Below are positions 19,809-23,624 of a DNA stretch of 23,624 bases, one piece after another; within the stretch, counting starts at the first letter, position 1, and the number at the start of each line of letters is the position of its first letter. A model generated the notes under the pieces. That model did no database searches and had not been told where the DNA came from. It saw only the letters and a program-made list of their open reading frames with translations. Made by a program: the position numbers and the translations under genes. The DNA comes from a virus, in the IMG/VR virus record IMGVR_UViG_3300046012_000180, positions 1 to 23,624 of that record. One strand, given 5' to 3'.

Positions 19809-19985
19809 ATGTTGAGAGCAATACAGGAATTAAAGACGGTGACTAAGACGAGTGAGAGTATGCACTTGCGGTTGCCAGTCGCATTGTATCAGGCAGTGTG
19901 TCAGATAGCTACCGCTGAAGGCCGCACGATAGCGAATACTATTAGGCGGTTGTTGACTGAGGCGATTGAACGGAGGAACGGATAA
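19809..19985 (+). CDS. Ribbon-helix-helix (Arc/CopG-type) DNA-binding protein
   Basis: 58 residues, MLRAIQELKTVTKTSESMHL at the start. The ribbon-helix-helix unit is residues about 17-56: strand SMHLRLP, helix ALYQAVCQIATAEG, turn RTI, helix ANTIRRLLTEAIER, exactly the spacing of CopG/Arc proteins, whose dimers bind paired short sites. It is the first rightward gene, its ATG coincides with the predicted transcript start, and no Shine-Dalgarno site exists. A dyad lies inside its promoter spacer, so autorepression and control of the early block are plausible. The stop TAA shares its last base with the next ATG (TAATG), and an ACGGAGG ribosome site for that gene lies in its end. Confidence 0.85.
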   Translation: MLRAIQELKTVTKTSESMHLRLPVALYQAVCQIATAEGRTIANTIRRLLTEAIERRNG

Positions 19986-20242
19986 TGGCGAATCATAACG
20001 ACAATGGGACAACGGTAATAGGTGCTCCAAACTCGTTTGCAAACTCATTGCAGACAGGTTGTGGCAAGCACACGCACATGGTCGGCACGAATGGCGGCAC
20101 GTTTCCGTGTGGCTCACGAATCAAGATGTTGGATGGTAGCTATACGGTTGAGTATTGCGCCGTGTGTGAGGATAAACGGAAACTGTTCTGGTCGCCTTTG
20201 AAGGCTGCTACGGATTCGATTGAACGGAGGGATGGGAGATGA
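19985..20242 (+). CDS. Small Cys/His-rich early protein
   Basis: 85 residues. It has TGCGKHTHM, FPCGSR and a CAVC pair (EYCAVCEDK), so four Cys and two His that could bind one zinc ion. It starts at ATG 19985, coupled to the upstream stop, with CGGAGG ahead. Its end repeats the DNA CGATTGAACGGAGG present at the end of the upstream gene, again serving as ribosome site for the next gene. Such small zinc-binding early proteins often act on host proteins; nothing specific can be said. Family not recognised. Confidence 0.78.
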   Translation: MANHNDNGTTVIGAPNSFANSLQTGCGKHTHMVGTNGGTFPCGSRIKMLDGSYTVEYCAVCEDKRKLFWSPLKAATDSIERRDGR

Positions 20243-20424
20243 CAAACCTGACTAAGAATATGATCTCATCGGTTGCGCTGAATATCGCTAATGTGCTTTG
20301 CGGGACTATGGTCAATGGCAAGCACTTAGCTGACATTGCGGATCGTGATGAGATTTGCAGCGCGATTGAGTGTGAACTGGCAGATACCGACTTCAATGAT
20401 TATGACGAAAGAGTTGGTGCCTAA
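20239..20424 (+). CDS. 61-aa early protein, unknown
   Basis: MTNLTKNMISSVALNIANVL starts a mostly helical, acidic protein ending DFNDYDERVGA. Two Cys are present without a zinc pattern. The start ATGA at 20239 overlaps the upstream stop, with GGAGG plus GGGAG ahead; the last base is shared with the next start. Tight overlap on both sides supports it as a real gene. No domain recognised. Confidence 0.75.
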   Translation: MTNLTKNMISSVALNIANVLCGTMVNGKHLADIADRDEICSAIECELADTDFNDYDERVGA

Positions 20425-20669
20425 TGATAAAGCAAACTACCTTCAGTGGCGTACCGGGCGATTCGCGTTGTGAGTGCTCCGATGCGAATTGTCCTATGGA
20501 TCACGGCGCATTGTGCGGTCAAGTTGCTACACAGATTCTATATCGGATTGATATGGATGATGTGAGCGGTACGGCGTTCTGTGACAAGTGTGCCGATGAT
20601 GCGTTCGAGTCAGGTCTGTTTACTGACAGTGTAGACGATGAGCACGGCGCAATTCCAAGGGGGAAATAA
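20424..20669 (+). CDS. Cys-rich early protein, likely zinc-binding
   Basis: 81 residues. Cys cluster CECSDANCPMDHGALCG in the first third and FCDKCADD in the last third; together six Cys and one His, enough for one or two zinc sites, as in small treble-clef or ribbon proteins. The end is acidic (FTDSVDDEHG). ATG at 20424 overlaps the upstream TAA; there is no strong ribosome site, so coupling is likely. The stop overlaps the ATG of a 37-aa membrane protein. Function unknown. Confidence 0.76.
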   Translation: MIKQTTFSGVPGDSRCECSDANCPMDHGALCGQVATQILYRIDMDDVSGTAFCDKCADDAFESGLFTDSVDDEHGAIPRGK

Positions 20670-20782
20670 TGGGTTCACGCATTGCAGCATCGTTAGTGAT
20701 AATCACAACTGGAATAGTTGTGTATGGGTTGGTTGTGTCACACGTGATCGGCGCATTAGTCACTAGACTACCGATACACTGA
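20669..20782 (+). CDS. 37-aa single-helix membrane protein
   Basis: MGSRIAASLVIITTGIVVYG leads into one hydrophobic helix, residues about 5-32, ending in RLPIH. The ATG shares a base with the upstream stop (TAATG) and AGGGGG stands six bases ahead. One membrane span and small size are all that can be seen; it could be a membrane-targeted early protein. Shorter than 60 residues but strongly supported by the ribosome site and exact junction. Confidence 0.6.
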   Translation: MGSRIAASLVIITTGIVVYGLVVSHVIGALVTRLPIH

Positions 20783-20825
20783 GCGCGGTCGAGAATGCGG
20801 TAAAATCTGAGGATGAGGTACTGTG

Positions 20826-21356
20826 ATGCACACCGTAAAAGAATGGAAGCATCCCGATAGCTATGTAGGCGCTACTTGGGAGGGTTGGTACTCTGCTGGA
20901 TTCGGACAATCGCGTGATAGTGACGCGCTAGAGGCCAGTAACTTTCAGTCGGTGTATGACGAGCTGAAACCTCTATCGAATCCAAACGGTATTACTGATG
21001 GTGGTGAAACGGAAGTTACCGACATTCGCATTGTGCGCGAAAATCATTGGGCAGTGGGTTGGGTTGAATGGATCGCTATTCATGGTAGCAATACCGCTGC
21101 GTTGGATGCTGCTCGTAAGCTCTGCGACCGCGCGAATGATTACCCTGTGTTAGATGAGGATGATTTCAGTCGCAGGGAAGACGAGCAGTGTGAGCAGACA
21201 TGGCGCGAATGTTTCAGCGCATCAGAACGGGTTGATTACTTGCGCCGTCACAGCTACACAGCTACTAGCTTTGCGGACTTGCTACAGGCTATCCGCGCTG
21301 GTTCGTGGTATCACGCGGCAAACATGCTACATAGTCCGAGTGACCTACTGTACTAA
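20826..21356 (+). CDS. Conserved phage protein of unknown function (KEWxHPDSYVG type)
   Basis: 176 residues from ATG 20826 (GAGG seven bases ahead); a GTG codon directly before it gives the same frame. It opens MHTVKEWKHPDSYVGATWEG and has ENHWAVGWVEWIAIHG in the middle, then DYPVLDEDDFS and, near the end, YLRRHSYT and a final PSDLLY. I know this family as a widely distributed phage protein of unknown role in the early or accessory region of environmental phages; this is memory, not a search. It is Trp-rich and soluble, with no zinc site. It stands after a 43-base gap following the membrane gene. Confidence 0.8.
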   Translation: MHTVKEWKHPDSYVGATWEGWYSAGFGQSRDSDALEASNFQSVYDELKPLSNPNGITDGGETEVTDIRIVRENHWAVGWVEWIAIHGSNTAALDAARKLCDRANDYPVLDEDDFSRREDEQCEQTWRECFSASERVDYLRRHSYTATSFADLLQAIRAGSWYHAANMLHSPSDLLY

Positions 21357-21367
21357 CTACCGAATCC

Positions 21368-21393
21368 CGCATCCGATTCGTCACGCGGGTGCG
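21368..21393 (+). other. Early junction hairpin, copy 1
   Basis: CGCATCC (21368-21374) pairs with GGGTGCG (21387-21393), seven bp with one G-T pair, loop 12 bases. It lies between the 21356 stop and the ribosome site of the next gene. The same two stem arms recur at the next junction (21619-21641) with a 5-base loop. No U-run follows. Confidence 0.5.
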
Positions 21394-21422
21394 CGGCTTG
21401 GGTGGTTCACAAGGGAGGAACT

Positions 21423-21608
21423 ATGGGACATCGGTATGAGTTACATCGCACTGACACGCATGAAACGGATGACCAAGGCAAATGCTATCGCTGGTGCATC
21501 TATGACTATTTCGACGTGAACGGGCACCACGGTATCTCGTTTTGGTACTTTGTCTCGAAACAGGATGCTTTACAGACGTACCCCGAAGCTAATGTAGAGT
21601 TTGCTTAG
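21423..21608 (+). CDS. 61-aa early protein, unknown
   Basis: From ATG 21423 (GGGAGG seven bases ahead; an upstream TTG/ATG at 21402 is less likely). The product begins MGHRYELHRTDTHETDDQGK and is rich in aromatic residues (RWCIYDYFDVNG, SFWYFVSKQDAL), suggesting a compact beta domain. One Cys only. It is bracketed by two hairpins with the same stem. Function unknown. Confidence 0.72.
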   Translation: MGHRYELHRTDTHETDDQGKCYRWCIYDYFDVNGHHGISFWYFVSKQDALQTYPEANVEFA

Positions 21609-21618
21609 TTTCCCGCGC

Positions 21619-21641
21619 ATCGCATCCGAGTTGGGTGCGAT
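21619..21641 (+). other. Early junction hairpin, copy 2
   Basis: ATCGCATCC pairs with GGGTGCGAT (nine bp, one G-T pair) around the 5-base loop GAGTT. The inner seven bp are the same as in copy 1. It is followed after 15 bases by AAGGAGG, the ribosome site of the 21668 gene. Confidence 0.55.
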
Positions 21642-21667
21642 ACGAGGTAAATCCTAAGGAGGATAAC

Positions 21668-22279
21668 ATGCGAATCCGAATGCTTGCACCACGAGCGGAG
21701 TTAACGCTGTCAGACGGTAGCACAGTGGAAGTACAGCGCATCGGTAAAGGTCGCTATACGACGGCTTGGCGCAACTGCTCGAATGTGTATCTGCAAACGA
21801 ATGAGAAGGATTACGGGAAGGAGATTGTTTGTAGAGCATCGCGGGAAGGTAATCCGCACATTCCAGCATGTACACAGTTAGACTCAGCTGAGTCGGTACA
21901 TAACTGGTACAAGATGCCACTGTATCAGCCGCTCACAGCGAAGTCGGGTAAAGCATGGGAGGACTTTAAGGCACTAAAGCAGATGTGGGAAGATGCGCGG
22001 AGATCGGTTAGTTATGATGCGCGACGGAGTGACGATCAGGATGTTTATGCGACTAACGCCGCGTTTGGTGAGTTGGTTGAGGATGCGACCTACTTGGATG
22101 AGCAGATGAAAGAGGCTGTGCGTATTCTGCTGGATGAGTGTACGAATTACAGCACATATACGATTGAGATTAGCAAGCGGAATTGTGCGGTGGACAATGC
22201 CGGTAACTTGATTCTGTTAGATGCCGTGTTTGACTTGGCAGAGGTACGGGCACAGTGGCGGAAGCGGACTAGGTTCTAA
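21668..22279 (+). CDS. Protein-kinase-like phage protein, probably without kinase activity
   Basis: 203 residues from ATG 21668, with AAGGAGG eight bases ahead. Near the N-terminus VEVQRIGKGRYTTAW (residues 21-34) resembles a glycine-rich loop, and near the end KRNCAVDNAGNLILLDAVFD resembles the catalytic and metal-binding strands of a kinase C-lobe (Asn, then GNLILLD). The usual ATP-lysine strand, the HRD motif and a DFG triplet are missing, so I call it a pseudokinase or a fold-related protein. The middle is helical and charged (EDFKALKQMWEDARRSV). Comparable proteins are frequent in environmental phages, from memory. It might bind nucleotides or mimic a host kinase. Flanked by hairpins on both sides. 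Confidence 0.72.
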   Translation: MRIRMLAPRAELTLSDGSTVEVQRIGKGRYTTAWRNCSNVYLQTNEKDYGKEIVCRASREGNPHIPACTQLDSAESVHNWYKMPLYQPLTAKSGKAWEDFKALKQMWEDARRSVSYDARRSDDQDVYATNAAFGELVEDATYLDEQMKEAVRILLDECTNYSTYTIEISKRNCAVDNAGNLILLDAVFDLAEVRAQWRKRTRF

Positions 22280-22288
22280 ACCTTACTC

Positions 22289-22317
22289 ACGTTCTCCGCG
22301 TGTGAGGGGGAGAACGT
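22289..22317 (+). other. Early junction hairpin, 9-bp stem
   Basis: ACGTTCTCC (22289-22297) and GGAGAACGT (22309-22317) are perfect complements across an 11-base loop. It sits 10 bases after the stop codon at 22279 and just before TATGGAGGG, the ribosome site of the next gene. No U-run follows, so it is like the two hairpins upstream in place but not in sequence. Confidence 0.55.
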
Positions 22318-22334
22318 TATGGAGGGTTTGAGAG

Positions 22335-22520
22335 ATGATCGCAATAGAGCGCAATAACAACAGTTTTGTGTTGAAGGTGCATGATAAAGGATTCGGTACT
22401 TATGCACAATCCGCAAAAGATTTAGAGTCCGCGCTGACTGGTGTTCGGCATTACTACGGACGGGAGCACGATAAGCAGGAGTGTCCTATGTGTGCAGGCG
22501 AAAGGAGCGAATCACAATGA
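22335..22520 (+). CDS. 61-aa early protein with a CPMC pair
   Basis: MIAIERNNNSFVLKVHDKGF opens a small beta-helix protein that ends with ECPMCAGERSESQ; a single Cys-x2-Cys pair could bind half a zinc ion. GGAGGG lies nine bases before the ATG. Its stop overlaps the next start (ATGA at 22517-22520). Unknown function. Confidence 0.75.
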   Translation: MIAIERNNNSFVLKVHDKGFGTYAQSAKDLESALTGVRHYYGREHDKQECPMCAGERSESQ

Positions 22521-22885
22521 GCAGCGAACACACAACAGGCGATCATTGCCCGGATTGTTTCAATGCGGGATATGACGCAAGAGACCAACGAGCGGAATCA
22601 CGCGCCGTCACAACTGAGAAGGTGAAGCATACGAGTGGGCCGTGGACGGTAGTGCATGGAGTCCCGACGCTAGTTAATTCAGGTACAGCGATGAAGAGTG
22701 TTGCGGATACAACGTGCGGAAGGAAACCTACAGTTGAGGATGAGGCAAACGCCCGTCTCATCGCAGCGAGTCCGGAGATGTTGAGCGCGTTGGAACTAAT
22801 GGTATACGAGCGAAAGATCGGCATGACCAGTGAGCGGAGTATGCAGTTGGCTGAAGCTGCCATCCGCCGCGCCAAGGGGGAATGA
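22517..22885 (+). CDS. Conserved phage protein of the HTPGPW / EANARLIAA type
   Basis: 122 residues from ATG 22517, the position coupled by ATGA to the upstream stop. The start holds HCPDCF, then KHTSGPWTVVHG and the signature EDEANARLIAASPEMLSALE, followed by a helix ending AAIRRAKGE. Small proteins with a T-x-G-P-W segment and a later E-x-E-x-N-A-R-L-I-A-A-x-P helix are very common in phages of Gram-negative hosts, from memory; their role is unknown. The CxxC at the start is an addition. Confidence 0.82.
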   Translation: MSSEHTTGDHCPDCFNAGYDARDQRAESRAVTTEKVKHTSGPWTVVHGVPTLVNSGTAMKSVADTTCGRKPTVEDEANARLIAASPEMLSALELMVYERKIGMTSERSMQLAEAAIRRAKGE

Positions 22886-23068
22886 ATGAGCAGCACAACT
22901 ACATTCGATTGGCCGCGTGAGCGGCGTTGGAATCGGCGTAGGGACGCTGGGACGCGGGCGCGGAGGGAGATTGCGACGCTGGAACTACGTGCGTTTAGGT
23001 TGGTCGCGTGGGCGGTGGTGTGTGGGGCGGTGACGGGAGTAGCATACACATGGGTGTTGATTAAGTAA
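22886..23068 (+). CDS. 60-aa protein: basic arm plus one membrane helix
   Basis: MSSTTTFDWPRERRWNRRRD begins an Arg-rich cytoplasmic arm (residues 1-38), followed by one hydrophobic helix (LVAWAVVCGAVTGVAYTWVL) ending in IK. The ATG lies directly after the upstream TGA, with AGGGGGAA ahead. It would sit in the inner membrane with a positively charged inside domain. Function unknown. Confidence 0.66.
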   Translation: MSSTTTFDWPRERRWNRRRDAGTRARREIATLELRAFRLVAWAVVCGAVTGVAYTWVLIK

Positions 23069-23071
23069 CTG

Positions 23072-23099
23072 TTGCATTATGTGACCACTTGTGTATAAG
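23072..23099 (+). promoter_or_regulatory. Second early promoter candidate carrying the same spacer element
   Basis: -35 TTGCAT (23072-23077, three of six), 16-base spacer, -10 TATAAG (23094-23099, five of six). TGTGACCACTTG (23080-23091) in the spacer matches TGTGGTCACTTG of the first early promoter at 10 of 12 bases, at nearly the same distance from the -10 box. It lies in the largest gap of this part of the rightward block. Confidence 0.45.
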
Positions 23100-23146
23100 T
23101 GTAAGCAGTTTGGGAAGGCCGTACAAGAGTTTTGAGGAGGAGTGAC

Positions 23147-23305
23147 ATGAACAAATGCGGGAATTGTGACTCGGAGTGGACGGATGAACAGTTGAATGTT
23201 GTGAAGAATCTGTTCCTACGTGTTCTACCAGGTGAGCCGATGCCGAGCGGCGAGTGTCCTGAATGTGGGGCGCTGTGTCATCCAATAGAAGAAAGTTGTG
23301 CATAG
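23147..23305 (+). CDS. 52-aa zinc ribbon protein
   Basis: MNKCGNCDSEWTDEQLNVVK, a short helix, then LPGEPMPSGECPECGALC and a final Cys. Two CxxC pairs about 33 residues apart form a classic zinc ribbon. AGGAGGAG stands five to seven bases before the ATG at 23147. I recall similar small proteins (CxxCxSEWT ... GECPECGAL) from many phages; role unknown. Too short for usual length limits but strongly supported by its ribosome site and Cys pattern. Confidence 0.8.
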   Translation: MNKCGNCDSEWTDEQLNVVKNLFLRVLPGEPMPSGECPECGALCHPIEESCA

Positions 23306-23311
23306 TCCAGG

Positions 23312-23355
23312 GCAAGCGAGTTCCAAAGCGGTCACCTAACGACGTGTTAGCTTGC
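23312..23355 (+). other. Nested hairpin after the zinc ribbon gene
   Basis: GCAAGC (23312-23317) can pair with GCTTGC (23350-23355), enclosing an inner hairpin CTAAC/GTTAG (23336-23350) with loop GACGT. It fills the 86-base gap after the stop codon at 23305. It lacks a U-run. A tRNA was considered and rejected. Confidence 0.35.
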
Positions 23356-23391
23356 GACTGAGCGTTGGGGGCCGGTGGGACGTGAGATGTG

Positions 23392-23613
23392 ATGCGGAAC
23401 GGGCGGGAAGAGTATCAGTGTATGGGATGTCATTACATCGGAGGGTTGAATGTGCATGGCCGTTGCGACCGATGCAACAGTGAGGCTGTGCTTAGCCAAG
23501 AACTACTAGTGATGACCGGGAATAGTGGGATGCGGGTGACGGCGAGTGTACAACGAGTGCGGACGGTGAGAATGCGTGGTCGCATAGCAGCGATGAAGGC
23601 GAAGGCTGGGTAG
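23392..23613 (+). CDS. 73-aa zinc ribbon protein with basic tail
   Basis: From ATG 23392 (a GTG just before it gives one more residue). MRNGREEYQCMGCHYIGGLN leads into a zinc ribbon with YQCMGC and GRCDRCNSEAV, 14 residues apart, followed by an Arg-rich tail (VRTVRMRGRIAAMKAKAG) that could contact nucleic acid. There is no good ribosome site, and the start is thus uncertain. The gene ends 11 bases before the window edge. Function unknown. Confidence 0.6.
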   Translation: MRNGREEYQCMGCHYIGGLNVHGRCDRCNSEAVLSQELLVMTGNSGMRVTASVQRVRTVRMRGRIAAMKAKAG

Positions 23614-23624
23614 TAGGGCTTCTC

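Noticed and set aside
22726-22735. CAACTGTAGG on the minus strand inside a rightward early gene
   Set aside because: Only ten bases match the late element, the GAT part has the wrong spacing, and it would read against the early genes; probably chance.
22543-23049. Long open frame of 168 codons on the minus strand opposite two early genes
   Set aside because: It lies wholly over genes with good starts and recognised signatures; Ser/Arg-rich composition is that of a shadow frame.
23312-23380. Possible tRNA in the gap after 23305
   Set aside because: The stems look tRNA-like at first, but there is no T-loop sequence, acceptor stem or proper anticodon arm.
1-23624. CRISPR array, integrase, attachment site or insertion sequence
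   Set aside because: No regularly spaced repeats, recombinase motifs or terminal inverted repeats with target duplications were seen.

Overview
The window is a contiguous piece of a tailed double-stranded DNA phage genome. A leftward block carries the packaging and head genes (small terminase candidate, large terminase, portal, scaffold, major capsid protein). A rightward block of tiny, tightly overlapping genes of the kind phages express early faces away from it. No integrase, rRNA, tRNA, CRISPR array or bacterial housekeeping gene is visible, so I read it as phage, possibly lytic. The host cannot be fixed. DNA patterns fit a bacterium with standard -35/-10 promoters and Shine-Dalgarno sites, and the signal peptides ending in A-QQQ remind me of Acidobacteriota (weak inference).

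Layout, in the direction of late transcription (minus strand, 19246 down to 1): a small exported protein; an M15-type peptidase (lysis candidate); small terminase candidate; a helical protein; large terminase; a coiled-coil protein; a disordered protein with one CPEC knuckle; a 51-aa protein; portal; scaffold; major capsid protein; a small virion-like protein; two secreted-type proteins; a glycosyltransferase; GroES; GroEL; a 59-aa two-helix membrane protein (holin candidate); three connector-region proteins; a small structural protein; and a TTG-started structural gene cut by the window edge. Two free-standing endonuclease genes (endonuclease VII type and zinc ribbon-HNH-AP2 type) sit on either side of the capsid gene.

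The 562-bp gap 19247-19808 separates the blocks and holds a consensus DnaA box in an AT-rich stretch, two dyads and a consensus-like promoter. The rightward block (19809-23613) starts with a 58-aa ribbon-helix-helix protein that overlaps or nearly overlaps its own promoter, followed by small Cys-rich, membrane and conserved phage proteins, including a degenerate protein-kinase-like protein.

The signals I find most interesting are regulatory. (1) A degenerate minus-strand motif, core GATNNNNACT with longer shared flanks, recurs at about eight late gene junctions and in the first late leader, often followed by a hairpin. It looks like a phage-specific late promoter or processing element. (2) Host-type promoters stand in front of groES, both endonucleases and the ribbon-helix-helix gene, and three of the four place the start codon at or within a few bases of the predicted transcript start, without a Shine-Dalgarno site. 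(3) Two early promoters carry the same 12-bp element in their spacers. (4) The same hairpin stem recurs in two neighbouring early junctions. (5) The capsid mRNA leader can fold so as to hide its ribosome binding site. (6) The phage encodes both halves of a chaperonin, with changes in the GroEL client-binding face and a short apical deletion. None of the consensus comparisons was computed; all were made by eye.
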